Position numbers and translations under genes: made by a program. Of a stretch of 64,000 bases of DNA, positions 54,611-64,000 are shown piece after piece (within the stretch, counting starts at the first letter, position 1; each line of letters opens with the position of its first letter). The DNA is taken from positions 186,001 through 250,000 of the forward strand of contig JACZWU010000005.1 in NCBI GenBank assembly GCA_022571985.1. Direction: 5' to 3'. The notes beneath the pieces are model-generated. The model had not been told where the DNA came from and did not search any database. It was given only the letters and a program-made list of their open reading frames with translations. This DNA comes from Candidatus Zixiibacteriota bacterium (lineage in GTDB: Bacteria; Zixibacteria; MSB-5A5; GN15; FEB-12).

Positions 54611-56713
54611 TTAGTTTTCGCTGCCTTTATCGCCATCAGCTCCCAGTAGAGCTTTCCGTGACAGCCTTATCTTGCCCTCGTTGTCCATGCTGAGTACTTT
54701 GACATCAAGACGGTCGCCAAGTTTCATATAATCTTCAACCCGTTTTACATGGGTATGATCGATTTCAGAAATATGAAGCATGCCGTCGGTACCCGGGATA
54801 ATTTCCAGGAAGGCGCCAAAGGCGGCTATTCGTCTGACCAGTCCGCTGTAAACTTTGCCTACTACGGCTTCCTCGGTGCAGGCTTCCACCCGTTCTTTGG
54901 CTTTCTGGCCGGCTTCTCCGTCTACCGATGAAATCAGGACTGTGCCGTCATCTTCAATGTCGATTTTAGCGCCGGTCTCTTCACAGATAGCCCGGATATT
55001 TTTGCCTCCGGGGCCAATCAACTCGCCAATTTTTGAAGGGCTGATCATAATAGTAATAATACGCGGTGCAAACTGCGAGAGCTGCTCGCGACTTTTCGAA
55101 ATGGTAGCATTCATACTTTCGAGTATCGAAAGTCTGGCGGTGCGGGCTTTGTCCAGCGCCACCCGGATAATTTCGATATCGAGTCCCTCGATTTTGATAT
55201 CCATCTGAATAGCGGTTACGCCTTCGGTAGTGCCCGTGACCTTAAAGTCCATATCGCCGAAGTGGTCTTCGTCACCCAGAATATCAGTCAGAATAACAAC
55301 TTTATCGTCTGACTTAATCAGCCCCATGGCGATTCCCGCCACGGCAGTTTTGATTGGCACTCCGCCATCCATCATAGCCAGCGAAGCTCCGCAGACCGAG
55401 GCCATTGACGACGAACCGTTTGATTCCATAATATCTGCGACTATCCTCAGAGTATAGGGGAAGCTTTTGTCAGCCGGTATTACCGGTACCAGCGCGCGTT
55501 CAGCTAAGACGCCATGACCTATTTCGCGGCGGCTGGTGCCACGCATCGGTTTGGCTTCGCCGGTCGAAAATGGCGGGAAATTGTAATGGAACATATAGCT
55601 CTTGGTTGATTCCCCTTCAAGTTCGTCGAGTCTCTGCTCGTCCATCTTTGTGCCCAGAGTGACAGCTACCAGAGCCTGGGTCTGACCGCGCGTGAACAGG
55701 GCCGAACCGTGAGTTCTGGGCAGAAGTCCGACTTCGCAGGTGATTTCGCGGATATCATCAGGCTTACGGCCATCAATGCGGGTTTCTTCATCAAGAATCA
55801 TCTTGCGCATTGAGGCGGAGTCTAAATCGTGAATGATATTGCCTATATCGGAATCACTTTCCGGGAATTCTTCGGCCAGCTGCTCGATTATTTCATCCTG
55901 AAGTTTCTTCTTGCCCTTACGGCGCTCTTCTTTGTCAGCGGTGTGATTAAAGCCGTCGAGTTTGTCGCCGATTATTTCTTTGACCTTAGCGGCCAGTGCG
56001 TCATCAATATTAACCGGAATGTATTCAAATTTAGGTTTGCCGCATTCTTTCTGAAGTTTTTCGATTTCAGAAACGATAATTTTAATACCTTCATGAGCAA
56101 ATTCCAGCACCTTGATCAGATCCTCTTCAGAAAGTTCATAACCACTGCCTTCTACCATGGCGATTGAATCAGCCGAACCGGCTACGATAATATTCAGGTC
56201 GCTGTCATCTAACTGGCTGAAGGTCGGGTTCATAACCAGTTCGCCGTTTAAGTGGCCGACTCTGACACCTGCTATTACTTTTGCAAAGGGAACGTCTGAT
56301 ACGGCTATTGCTGCTGAAGTTCCGTTTAAGGCCAGCATGTCGGTATCGTTTTCCTGGTCATGCGAGACTATGAAATTGATACACTGGGTTTCGCCCATAA
56401 AGTCCGAGGGAAACAATGGCCTGATAGGCCGGTCGATTATTCTGGCTGAGAGTATTTCTTTTTCTGAGGGGCGTCCTTCACGTCTGAAAAAGCCGCCCGG
56501 TATTTTTCCGGCAGCATAAGTTTTTTCGCGGTATTCTACGGTCAGCGGGAAAAAGTTAAAGCCGAGCCTTGGTTCCGGTCGTGCACAGACGGTGGAGATG
56601 ACCATTGAGTCGCCGTAGCGGACTGTGACTGCGCCGTTGGCCTGTTTAGCGATTTTTCCGGTTTCGATGGTTAAAGTACGTCCGCCTAGTTCAAATTCTA
56701 CTTTGTGTGACAT
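54611..56713 (-). CDS. pnp: Polyribonucleotide nucleotidyltransferase
   Basis: The 700-residue 3'-5' exoribonuclease has two RNase PH domains, including FFRREGRPSEKEILSARIID near 73 and the second-half FMCG-like core MRGTSRREIGHGVLAERAL. A KH domain (MISPSKIGELIGPGGKNIRA near 560) and an S1 domain (GKVYSGLVRRIAAFGAFLEI near 622) follow. It works on mRNA decay in the cytoplasm. It lies 69 bases after rpsO, the usual order. Confidence 0.97.
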   Translation of the reverse strand: MSHKVEFELGGRTLTIETGKIAKQANGAVTVRYGDSMVISTVCARPEPRLGFNFFPLTVEYREKTYAAGKIPGGFFRREGRPSEKEILSARIIDRPIRPLFPSDFMGETQCINFIVSHDQENDTDMLALNGTSAAIAVSDVPFAKVIAGVRVGHLNGELVMNPTFSQLDDSDLNIIVAGSADSIAMVEGSGYELSEEDLIKVLEFAHEGIKIIVSEIEKLQKECGKPKFEYIPVNIDDALAAKVKEIIGDKLDGFNHTADKEERRKGKKKLQDEIIEQLAEEFPESDSDIGNIIHDLDSASMRKMILDEETRIDGRKPDDIREITCEVGLLPRTHGSALFTRGQTQALVAVTLGTKMDEQRLDELEGESTKSYMFHYNFPPFSTGEAKPMRGTSRREIGHGVLAERALVPVIPADKSFPYTLRIVADIMESNGSSSMASVCGASLAMMDGGVPIKTAVAGIAMGLIKSDDKVVILTDILGDEDHFGDMDFKVTGTTEGVTAIQMDIKIEGLDIEIIRVALDKARTARLSILESMNATISKSREQLSQFAPRIITIMISPSKIGELIGPGGKNIRAICEETGAKIDIEDDGTVLISSVDGEAGQKAKERVEACTEEAVVGKVYSGLVRRIAAFGAFLEIIPGTDGMLHISEIDHTHVKRVEDYMKLGDRLDVKVLSMDNEGKIRLSRKALLGADGDKGSEN

Positions 56714-56782
56714 TATATGTTCTTTTCCTATTTCTTTTGTTCTAATAATACAATTATTGTTTAGTGTTTATGCTTAAGTAGC

Positions 56783-57052
56783 CTATCTACGTAAGCCCAA
56801 GGCGCCCAGTACCTGACGATAGCTTTCAATATCGCGGTCTTTTAAGAAATTAAGCTGACGCCGGCGCTGACCGACCATTTTCATCAAGCCGGTGCGACTA
56901 TGGAAGTCTTTGGAATGCTCCTTAAGATGCTCTGAGAGTTCGTTAATCCGCGAAGTCAGCAGAGCGATCTGGACCTCCGGCGAGCCGGTGTCTTTATCGT
57001 GCAGCCGATGCTCAGCAATAGTTTGAGCTTTGCGCTCTTTTTTCAATTCCAT
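56783..57052 (-). CDS. rpsO: Ribosomal protein S15
   Basis: The 89-residue protein has the S15 pattern: [40 protein letters not shown] and [16 protein letters not shown]. It binds 16S rRNA in the small subunit. Its ATG lies inside the end of ribF, with GAGGAG about eight bases upstream, so translation is probably coupled. Autoregulation of rpsO mRNA is known in E. coli but is not visible here. Confidence 0.98.
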   Translation of the reverse strand: MELKKERKAQTIAEHRLHDKDTGSPEVQIALLTSRINELSEHLKEHSKDFHSRTGLMKMVGQRRRQLNFLKDRDIESYRQVLGALGLRR

Positions 57053-57995
57053 TACTTTTCTCCTCTTTCAATATTTCAATTACTATTTCTTTATCTTTTT
57101 TCATCTGAGCCACGAGTTCATCTTTTGAATCAAATTTCTGGTTGCCTCTTACAAAACGAGTCGGATAAACATATATCTCCTCATCGTAAATGTCTTCATC
57201 AAAATCAAATAAATTCGCCTCTACAGAAATTCCGCCTTTGGGGTCAAAATGGTTCTTGCCGATAAACATCATGCCTGAATAATGCTCGTCTTTAACAGTT
57301 ACCCAGCAGGAATATACCCCTTCCGGCGGCAAAAGCTTGCTCTTGTTGTAGTCTACATTGGCGGTCGGATAGCCCAATTTGCGCCCCAGCCCCATACCCC
57401 TCATGACAATGCCAAAAATGGCGTACTGGTGCCCCAGAAGATCAGTCGCTTCGTCAAAGTCGCCCGACTGCATCGCCTCGCGAATTCTTGTAGAAGAGAC
57501 CGGTTTGGCATTCCGCATTATTGGCTCAACGATTTCTACATCAAAGCCGTATTTGATGCCCAGTCTGATGAGCTCTTTGCTATCGCCGCCGCGATCTTTG
57601 CCAAGAACGTGGTCAAAACCAACTATTAGCTTTTTGACTTGAAGCTTTTCTACCAAAATAGTCTTTACGAACTGCTCGGCAGTCATATTTCTGATCTTTT
57701 CGTCAAACTTTATGACAATTACTTTGCCGCTAAAAAAATCTGGTATGAAGTGTTCCTTTTCTTCGATTGTCGTTAGCAGCAAAGGAGCATTTTCGGGAGT
57801 TAGCACTACTCTGGGGTGCGGATGGAAAGTAACCAGTAACGGAACCAGCCCGTTTGCTTCTGCTGCTGCCTGAACTCTCTGGAAAATAGCTTTGTGCCCC
57901 AGATGAATGCCGTCGAATGTTCCCAGGGTAGCTACCGCCGGGGATGCTTCTTCGGAGGCATACTTCTCGATATCTCTTATGAACTGTGCCTTCAA
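57012..57995 (-). CDS. ribF: Bifunctional riboflavin kinase/FMN adenylyltransferase
   Basis: The 327-residue enzyme converts riboflavin to FMN and FAD. The N-terminal adenylyltransferase has [15 protein letters not shown] near 26 (HxGH-type), and the C-terminal flavokinase has [20 protein letters not shown] near 205. The last 13 codons overlap the start of rpsO by 41 bases. It also overlaps truB by four bases, in a compact operon. Confidence 0.96.
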   Translation of the reverse strand: MKAQFIRDIEKYASEEASPAVATLGTFDGIHLGHKAIFQRVQAAAEANGLVPLLVTFHPHPRVVLTPENAPLLLTTIEEKEHFIPDFFSGKVIVIKFDEKIRNMTAEQFVKTILVEKLQVKKLIVGFDHVLGKDRGGDSKELIRLGIKYGFDVEIVEPIMRNAKPVSSTRIREAMQSGDFDEATDLLGHQYAIFGIVMRGMGLGRKLGYPTANVDYNKSKLLPPEGVYSCWVTVKDEHYSGMMFIGKNHFDPKGGISVEANLFDFDEDIYDEEIYVYPTRFVRGNQKFDSKDELVAQMKKDKEIVIEILKEEKSNGIEKRAQSSNYC

Positions 57996-58942
57996 TTTAA
58001 GACCCTTGAATAAGTAAAAATTTTGCTGTCAGTCGATTGTGAAATTTCCGAAGAATTAATCTCGGCCCGACCTATGGCCAGGGCGTTGCCGCTTTTGTCT
58101 TTTAGTAAGACTCTGTCGCCGCTTGAGAAGCTGCCGTCGGTACCTGATATGTCTGACGAAGTCAAGGTTGCTCCGCTGATAACTTTTTCTTTAAAGACAT
58201 CGCTGACGAAAATGCAGCTAAAATCGAGCATCTCCCGAAATGGAAGAAGCCTCTCTTTCAGCTTTCCAGACTTATGCAGTTGTTCTACTTCGTCGATGGT
58301 CAATGCGTTTTCTAAAAGCAGGCCGTTCACACCGGTTCTTTTCAAGGCAGACAAATATGCTCCGCATTCCAGTTTGTTACCAATATCATCAGCCAGTGTG
58401 CGAATGTAGGTTCCCTTTGAACAAGTGACCCGGATTGTCAGACGAGGTTTAATGTAAGAAATTACTTCCAGTTCTGATATTGTAATTTGTCTTTCCGGCC
58501 TTTCCACTTCCTTTCCTGCTCTGGCGAGTTCATATAAATGTTTGCCGTCTACCCTGATGGCGGAATATGCCGGCACTTTCTGACTGAAAGTGCCCCTGAA
58601 TTCATCTAACATCTCTGAGAACTCTTTAATGGAAAAATCCGGAGCAGCTTTGGGCATGTCACTTGTGATCACGCCTTCACTATCAAAGGTAGTTGAACTC
58701 TTGCCCAGATAGATTTCAGCCTCATAGGACTTGTCGAAGTTTGAGAGATACTGAACAATCTTGGTGGCACTACCAATGCAGATGACGAGCAGCCCTTCGG
58801 CCTGCGGGTCGAGTGTGCCGGTATGGCCGACCCGTTTCTGTCCGATAATATTGCGGATGTTCATAACCGCATCATGGCTGGTAATCCCCGGCTGTTTATT
58901 GAGCAGGAGAATACCGCTATATGGAGTGGAACTAGCGCTCAA
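57992..58942 (-). CDS. truB: tRNA pseudouridine-55 synthase
   Basis: The 316-residue enzyme makes pseudouridine 55 in the T-loop of tRNA. It has LLNKQPGITSHDAVMNIR near 13, the catalytic Asp in VGHTGTLDPQAEGLLVICIG near 36 and the substrate-binding KVPAYSAIRVDGKHLYELAR near 120. It overlaps nrnA by 11 bases and ribF by four. Confidence 0.97.
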   Translation of the reverse strand: MSASSTPYSGILLLNKQPGITSHDAVMNIRNIIGQKRVGHTGTLDPQAEGLLVICIGSATKIVQYLSNFDKSYEAEIYLGKSSTTFDSEGVITSDMPKAAPDFSIKEFSEMLDEFRGTFSQKVPAYSAIRVDGKHLYELARAGKEVERPERQITISELEVISYIKPRLTIRVTCSKGTYIRTLADDIGNKLECGAYLSALKRTGVNGLLLENALTIDEVEQLHKSGKLKERLLPFREMLDFSCIFVSDVFKEKVISGATLTSSDISGTDGSFSSGDRVLLKDKSGNALAIGRAEINSSEISQSTDSKIFTYSRVLN

Positions 58943-59954
58943 CTTGAAACTCTTTTAATTTATTTAGAAATTCTTTCTTCGCTGCTGAGATAGGCTTATC
59001 AATTGAACAGCCTGCCGCACAAATGTGCCCGCCGCCTCCAAATTCAGCAGCGAGTTCGGCGACATTCGGGTTGCCGCGCGAGCGAAGCGAAATACGAGTG
59101 GTGCCTCTGCTGCGTTCTTTAAACGTTACTCCGAGTGTCACGCCTTTGCCATACAAGCTGTATTCTGCAATACCTTCGGTTTCAGCATTTTCATGCTCCG
59201 CTAATTCCAATATTTCATTAGTAAGCGACAACAGGCAGGTTCTGTCGTTATCAATAAATTCGGCATTAGTCAAAACATTGCCTATCAGCTTGATTGTAGC
59301 AGGCTGCAGATCATAAAAAACTTTGTCGCAAATATGTCTGGGATTAGCACCGGCTTCAATCAATCTTCCGGCAATCTCCATTGTTCTGCCCGAGGTTGAT
59401 TCATATCTGAATCTTCCCGTATCTGTCAGGATGGCTGTAAAAAGCAGAACGGCTGTCTCTACATCAATCTGGTAGCGGAAAGACTCGAATAACTCATAGA
59501 CCATTTCGCCGACCGATGAAGCATCTTTGTCAATCCATTTGACTTGACCATAGTTAGCGTTGTCCTGATGATGGTCTATATTAATAATTTTAATGTCGTC
59601 ACTGAGGCTGTTGATAATATCCCCGGCCCTGGAGAGCTTAGGGCATTCAAGCGCTATGACAGTATCAATGTCCAGGCTGTTTTTGATATTGTCAATATGC
59701 CGGATTAGCTCAATTCCGGGAAGGAACTGATATCTTTCGGGAATCGCTTCTTCCCTGACCAGCGTTACCTCTTTGCCAAGACTTTTCAGATAGGCCGCAA
59801 AGGCCAGTTGTGTACCTAGTGCGTCGCCATCGGGATTGATATGCGAAACGACTAACAGTTTTTTGGCGCTCTCGATAAGCAGGCTTATTTCCTTAAACGG
59901 CCTGCCATTATCAACTTCTAAGCTATCAGCTTTGTAAATCGTCTTTGACTTCAT
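58932..59954 (-). CDS. nrnA: DHH-family bifunctional oligoribonuclease/pAp phosphatase
   Basis: The 340-residue phosphoesterase has SHINPDGDALGTQLAFA near 38 (DHH motif I), IALECPK near 96, NIDHHQDNANYG near 123 and the DHHA1 domain with EFGGGGHICAAGCSI near 304. NrnA degrades short RNAs and 3'-phosphoadenosine 5'-phosphate. It overlaps rbfA (29 bases) and truB (11 bases). Confidence 0.95.
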   Translation of the reverse strand: MKSKTIYKADSLEVDNGRPFKEISLLIESAKKLLVVSHINPDGDALGTQLAFAAYLKSLGKEVTLVREEAIPERYQFLPGIELIRHIDNIKNSLDIDTVIALECPKLSRAGDIINSLSDDIKIINIDHHQDNANYGQVKWIDKDASSVGEMVYELFESFRYQIDVETAVLLFTAILTDTGRFRYESTSGRTMEIAGRLIEAGANPRHICDKVFYDLQPATIKLIGNVLTNAEFIDNDRTCLLSLTNEILELAEHENAETEGIAEYSLYGKGVTLGVTFKERSRGTTRISLRSRGNPNVAELAAEFGGGGHICAAGCSIDKPISAAKKEFLNKLKEFQVER

Positions 59955-60282
59955 TTAGTAATTGCTCTATTCTGAGACCTGCTTCAATTGAAGGATCAAA
60001 TTTGAAGGTGAACTCCGGAATATGTTTTATGTTCAATGGAGAACCGACCAAGCTTCTGAATCTGCGGCACTCTCTTTGAAAATATTCTTCAAGTTTTTCT
60101 TTTTCTTCGGGTTTCCCCAGATAAGAATAATAGACTGTGGCGTAGCGCAGATCATCTGTAAGCCTGACTCTTGTAAAGGTTATCAAACCTTTGAATCGAT
60201 CACCGACGATATCTCCTATGGCCGCGGGCAGATCTCTGAGAATCTGCTCTCCAAGTCTGGCGGAACGTTTGAACTGTCTCAT
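59926..60282 (-). CDS. rbfA: 30S ribosome-binding factor A
   Basis: The 118-residue KH-type protein has RSARLGEQILRDLPAAIGDI near the start, ITFTRVRLTDDLRYATVYYS near 36 and KHIPEFTFKFDPSIEAGLRI near 87. It assists late 30S assembly. It starts two bases after DUF503's stop. Confidence 0.95.
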   Translation of the reverse strand: MRQFKRSARLGEQILRDLPAAIGDIVGDRFKGLITFTRVRLTDDLRYATVYYSYLGKPEEKEKLEEYFQRECRRFRSLVGSPLNIKHIPEFTFKFDPSIEAGLRIEQLLNEVKDDLQS

Positions 60283-60284
60283 AA

Positions 60285-60566
60285 TCAGTAAGTCTCAATT
60301 GTATAATCCAATAAAACGGCGTCTCTGGATAGTTCTATGTGACTAACAACTTTTGACAGTACAGAGGTGCCAAAGGCGGAATCATTGGATACTATGGCCG
60401 CGCCGATTACGGCAGTGCGGTGACTGTCCTGTGCCTCAACCTCGGATATCGAAATATTGAATTTGTTTTTTAAACGTGTCATAATTGATTTAATTATTCT
60501 TCTTTTCTCTTTGAGTGAATTAACACCGGGCAAGTCCAGTTTTACTTTCAGGGTGACAGTGATCAA
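60285..60566 (-). CDS. DUF503 (YlxP-like) protein
   Basis: The 93-residue protein has the family pattern TVTLKVKLDLPGVNSLKEKR, then RRIIKSIMTRLKNKFNISIS. It is commonly found between infB and rbfA and may be an RNA-binding factor, but no activity is established. The 20-base gap to infB and the adjacency to rbfA place it in the operon. Confidence 0.9.
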   Translation of the reverse strand: MITVTLKVKLDLPGVNSLKEKRRIIKSIMTRLKNKFNISISEVEAQDSHRTAVIGAAIVSNDSAFGTSVLSKVVSHIELSRDAVLLDYTIETY

Positions 60567-60586
60567 AGCTAAGCATTATCTTGGTG

Positions 60587-62818
60587 CTATTGCAGAGTTC
60601 TGGCAGTTTCCACAATTTTATAGGCCTCGATAGAGTCTCCAACTTTTATATCATTGTATCCTTCAATACCTATACCACACTCAAAACCTTCTTTTACTTC
60701 TTTAGCATCATCTTTGAATCGTCTGAGCGAGCCAACTACGCCGTGGTATATGATTTGTCCGTCTCTGACAAGTTTGACCTTGTCCTTACGGGTTATTCGT
60801 CCATCTCTGACAAAGCAACCTGCAATTACTCCAAGTTTGGGAACTTTGAACAGTTCACGGACTTCTGCTGCGCCGACAAATTCTTCAGATATCTCAGGCG
60901 AAAGCATTCCGGAAAGGGCTTCTTTTACTTCTTTTTCCGCTTCATAAATAATATCATAGTGTTTAATTTCAATAGATTCTTTCTTAGCCAAGTCTCTGGC
61001 GCGGGCGTCGGGAACAACGTTAAAGCCGATAATAATGGCGTCCGATGCAGCCGCCAGCAAAACGTCTGATTCAATAATTGGACCAACACCGTCATGAATA
61101 ATGTTTGTGCGGACTTCTTCAGTTTCAAGTTTACCCAAAGTATCTGAAAGCACTTCTACTGAGCCGTCCACATCTGCCTTGATAATCAGTTTTAGTTCTT
61201 TAATAGCACCTTCTTTTATTCTGTCAAAAACTCGATCGAGGGTAAGACGTCCGTGGGTCCGGCGGGACTCTTGCTCGCGTTTTACCTGACTGCGCTTGAG
61301 AGCCAGTTCCTTGGCCTCCTGGTCGCTTTGAACCGCATAGAAGCTGTCACCTGCCTGCGGAGTTCCGTTGAGACCCGTAATTTGAACCGGCATCGACGGA
61401 CCTACTTCTTTTAAGGCTTCTTCTTTATCGCTGACAATGGTTCTTATCCGGCCATAGTTGATACCCGAAATAATAGGTTCACCGATTTTGCAGGTGCCTC
61501 GCTGTATCAAGATCGTAGCAACCGCACCACGCCCTCTTTCCAGACGGGAATCCACCACTACACCCTGAGCCCTGATTGTCGGGTCAGCTTTGAGATCCAG
61601 CATTTCTGCCTGCAAAAGAACCAGCTCCAGGAGTTTCTCAACCCCGTCCCCTGTTTTGGCAGATACTTCGACCATAATTGTTTTGCCACCCCACTCTTCA
61701 GAGACCAGATTATGCTCGGACAATTTAGAGCGGACATTGTCAATATTTGCATTCGGTTTATCAATTTTATTTATGGCTACGATAATGGGAACATCAGCAG
61801 CTCGGGCATGGTCGATAGCCTCTACAGTCTGCGGTTGAACGCCGTCATCGGCGGCAACTACCAGAATAACAATATCTGTAATTTGTGATCCTCTGGCCCT
61901 CATGGCGGTGAATGCTTCATGCCCCGGAGTATCAATAAAAGTAATTATTTTATCCTGGAAAGTTACGGTATATGCCCCTATGTGCTGCGTAATAGAGCCG
62001 GCTTCTTTTTCAACAACATTCGATTTCCGGATATAGTCCAAAAGCGAAGTTTTGCCGTGATCTACATGTCCCATTACTGTAACGATGGGTGCTCTGTAGA
62101 CAGCATTTTCGAAATTTTCTTCTTCTTTAACTTCTTCGCCAACTTCACTTACCAGCTTAGCCTCAAAATCAAACTCTGCCGCAATCGTTTCGATTGCATC
62201 AAGGTCAAGTCGCTGGTTGATGGTAGCCATCATGCCCAGTTCAAAAAGTTTGGCGATAAGCTCTGCAGGTTTGCGGTCCATCGTTCGGGCCAGCTCTGCA
62301 ACGGTCATAAATTCATTGACCTCAATTACGTTACTTGGTCCGGAGTCAGCGTCGGCATCATCCCCCCCGCCTTTTTTATATTTTCGTTTAACCTTGCCGG
62401 AGGTGAGTTTAGCCAGAGTTGTTTTGAAAGTTTTAGCGACTTCTTCCTGATTGACCGGTACTTTGTCTCTTTTTTTGCGTTTATCTTTTCTCTTGGGTTT
62501 TTTATCAATTACTTTCAGCAGCGCCTTTTGCTTGATTGGCGCCGGAGTTGCTTTTTCAGCTTCAACTTTAGTCTGCTGTATCTGAATCTGTTTTTTGGCT
62601 ATACTCTGTGTAACTTGGGCCCGATGCTCCATCTCCTTTTTGGCTTTTTCCTTTTCCTGGGCATAGCGATCGTTTATGGCCCTGATCATATCGATTGTTG
62701 CCAGAGACATATGTGACTTTGGCTCAAACCCGGACTCTTTCAATATTTTTAACAGAGCGTGAGAAGAAACCTTGTGTTCTTTAGCTAATTCAAATATTCT
62801 TTTTTCTTCAACAGCCAT
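60587..62818 (-). CDS. infB: Translation initiation factor IF-2
   Basis: The 743-residue GTPase delivers fMet-tRNA to the ribosome. IF2_N-like helices ([20 protein letters not shown]) start the protein, followed by a Lys-rich linker and a second IF2_N segment near 170. G1 is [16 protein letters not shown] near 246, G3 is [17 protein letters not shown] near 293, and G4 is INKID near 345. The beta-barrel domains and the tRNA-binding C1/C2 domains follow. It starts two bases after nusA's stop. Confidence 0.97.
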   Translation of the reverse strand: MAVEEKRIFELAKEHKVSSHALLKILKESGFEPKSHMSLATIDMIRAINDRYAQEKEKAKKEMEHRAQVTQSIAKKQIQIQQTKVEAEKATPAPIKQKALLKVIDKKPKRKDKRKKRDKVPVNQEEVAKTFKTTLAKLTSGKVKRKYKKGGGDDADADSGPSNVIEVNEFMTVAELARTMDRKPAELIAKLFELGMMATINQRLDLDAIETIAAEFDFEAKLVSEVGEEVKEEENFENAVYRAPIVTVMGHVDHGKTSLLDYIRKSNVVEKEAGSITQHIGAYTVTFQDKIITFIDTPGHEAFTAMRARGSQITDIVILVVAADDGVQPQTVEAIDHARAADVPIIVAINKIDKPNANIDNVRSKLSEHNLVSEEWGGKTIMVEVSAKTGDGVEKLLELVLLQAEMLDLKADPTIRAQGVVVDSRLERGRGAVATILIQRGTCKIGEPIISGINYGRIRTIVSDKEEALKEVGPSMPVQITGLNGTPQAGDSFYAVQSDQEAKELALKRSQVKREQESRRTHGRLTLDRVFDRIKEGAIKELKLIIKADVDGSVEVLSDTLGKLETEEVRTNIIHDGVGPIIESDVLLAAASDAIIIGFNVVPDARARDLAKKESIEIKHYDIIYEAEKEVKEALSGMLSPEISEEFVGAAEVRELFKVPKLGVIAGCFVRDGRITRKDKVKLVRDGQIIYHGVVGSLRRFKDDAKEVKEGFECGIGIEGYNDIKVGDSIEAYKIVETARTLQ

Positions 62819-62820
62819 TC

Positions 62821-64000
62821 TTAAACCTTTTCACCGGTGTCTTCTTCTGTTTTGTCATCTGTTTCTTTTTCTTCGTTCTCTTCTTTTTCGTCTTCGTCAG
62901 CTTCTACTTCAGGCTGCTCAGCTTTCTGGACATCGTCTTCTTCCGTGACATAATCATCGTCATCTTCAAATACATCGCCAACTGAGAGCTTGTCTTTGTC
63001 TTTAGCGCTTAGTTCTTTTTGGGCTTCTCTTTCGGCCTCTTTTTTCTTGCGGTATTCTTCTTCGAGCACTTCTACCAATTCTTTGGAGCGTTCAATAAGT
63101 GTCTCAGCTGTTTTTTGTCCAAGTCCTTCAATTTTGGTAAGAGTCTCGATTGAACTTTCGGCAAGTCTTTGCACAGTAGCTATGTTGGCTTCGCTTAGTC
63201 TCTCTTCGAGTTTAGGACCGACACCTTCTAATTGTCCCACAGGTGCCAGGAGCTCCGCTTCCATATGTTTAGAGATATCGTACTCAACATCAGACATGAT
63301 ATTGACTTTCCAGCCTGTCAGTTTTGAGGCCAGTCTTGCATTTTGACCGCTGCGGCCGATCGCCAGAGACAGTTTGTCTTCTTCGACTACCACTGTCATT
63401 TTCTGTTCCTCTTCGTTCAGCTCTATTGTCACCACATTGGCCGGAGCCAGTGCGCGGGTAACAAAAACTTCAGGATTAGAAGAATATGGTACAATATCAA
63501 TCCGCTCATTGTTTAGCTCACGGACTATAGACTGCACTCTTACGCCCTTAATGCCGACACAGGCGCCGACCGGGTCAATTCTTTCGTCTGAGGAATAGAC
63601 GGCGACTTTCGTTCGTTCTCCCGGCTCGCGGGCGATAGTTCTGATCTCTATTACTTTTTCAAAAATCTCCGGTACCTCAAGTGCAAAAAGCGCCCGCACA
63701 AACTCGTTGTTAACGCGAGACAGAATAATTTGAGGTCCGCGAGAGGCTTTCTGAACATCAATTATCAGCGCCCTGACCCTGTCGCCCTGGCGAAATTTTT
63801 CTCTGGGAATCTGTTCTTTGATTGGCAGCAGTGACTCACCCCGGCCAAGATTGACTATGACATTTCCTTTGTCGACTTGCTGTACTACACCTGCGATGAG
63901 AGTGCCAATTTTATCAATATACTCGTCGTAAATTCTATCGCGCTCTTTTTCGCGAACCTTCTGAACCAATATCTGTTTTGCCGATGCAATAGCGTTTCTT
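62821..64000 (-). CDS. nusA: Transcription termination/antitermination factor NusA (5' end missing)
   Basis: The open frame continues to the window edge with AIASAKQ followed by LVQKVREKERDRIYDEY, the typical end of the NusA N-terminal domain, so the TTG at 63969 is not the true start. S1, KH1 (AVYSSDERIDPVGACVGIKG) and KH2 (KLSLAIGRSGQNARLASKLT) follow. A helix-hairpin-helix (LEGVGPKLEERLSEANIATV) and an acidic Glu/Asp-rich tail of about 70 residues end it. It heads the nusA-infB operon. Confidence 0.96.
   Translation of the reverse strand, partial: RNAIASAKQILVQKVREKERDRIYDEYIDKIGTLIAGVVQQVDKGNVIVNLGRGESLLPIKEQIPREKFRQGDRVRALIIDVQKASRGPQIILSRVNNEFVRALFALEVPEIFEKVIEIRTIAREPGERTKVAVYSSDERIDPVGACVGIKGVRVQSIVRELNNERIDIVPYSSNPEVFVTRALAPANVVTIELNEEEQKMTVVVEEDKLSLAIGRSGQNARLASKLTGWKVNIMSDVEYDISKHMEAELLAPVGQLEGVGPKLEERLSEANIATVQRLAESSIETLTKIEGLGQKTAETLIERSKELVEVLEEEYRKKKEAEREAQKELSAKDKDKLSVGDVFEDDDDYVTEEDDVQKAEQPEVEADEDEKEENEEKETDDKTEEDTGEKV

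Noticed and set aside
61919-62716. Long plus-strand frame (265 codons) opposite infB
   Set aside because: It is antisense to the well-conserved IF-2 GTPase and linker regions; its Phe-rich composition follows from the Lys/Glu codons of infB.

Overview
The window looks like a chromosomal segment from an uncultured bacterium of the FCB superphylum, most likely a Zixibacteria-like or related lineage. The evidence is a GWxTD-domain protein, secreted proteins that pair dockerin-type repeats with a C-terminal FlgD-like/type IX-type sorting domain, three DUF1573 proteins, a membrane pyrophosphatase, and a diderm set of TolC/MacAB-type export genes. The lineage is inferred from these families only; there is no rRNA gene.

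Layout. 1-5.7 kb: the 5' part of a zinc-ribbon/membrane-anchored protein (minus strand), a lipoprotein, a K+-type membrane pyrophosphatase and a Yip1-family protein. 5.8-13.0 kb: a tripartite export operon (TolC, HlyD/MacA, MacB ATPase, then three MacB-type permeases, two of them a tandem duplication). 13.1-17.0 kb: a GWxTD protein, the decayed C-terminus of a second one, and a minus-strand operon of three periplasmic DUF1573 proteins. The last of these has an in-frame UGA exactly at a family cysteine and is otherwise intact, so it is a candidate selenoprotein. 17.1-21.7 kb: an FAD-linked oxidase and two large secreted dockerin proteins. 21.8-27.3 kb: hisS, a coupled membrane protein, an M19 dipeptidase, a ROK kinase and a small membrane protein, separated by clusters of short palindromic repeats.

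27.3-28.1 kb: an intact tRNA-Phe gene whose 3' part (52 bp) recurs as an exact direct repeat about 0.7 kb downstream. The interval carries one lipoprotein gene, which looks like a tiny integrase-less element inserted in the tRNA. 28.2-42.7 kb: a surface-polysaccharide locus (dTDP-rhamnose genes, then a visibly AT-rich block with Wzx, AsnB, a LicC-like nucleotidyltransferase, a CDP-glycerol-type transferase, a Wzy-like polymerase, glycosyltransferases, a methyltransferase and Wzz). 43.1-49.5 kb: tRNA-Tyr, a Mn-type superoxide dismutase, a MATE exporter, a NatA/NatB-type ABC exporter, a D-Ala-D-Ala peptidase and a TPR protein between repeat clusters.

49.9-64.0 kb (minus strand): leuS, a polysaccharide deacetylase, an M16 peptidase, and the classic translation/RNA operon nusA-infB-DUF503-rbfA-nrnA-truB-ribF-rpsO-pnp, tightly packed with many overlaps; nusA runs off the right edge.

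The strongest leads are the UGA-containing DUF1573 gene, the tRNA-Phe mini-element, the GTAGG-led hairpin repeats whose stems covary between copies, and the patchwork similarity between the duplicated permeases. All calls come from reading the sequence; no database search was run.
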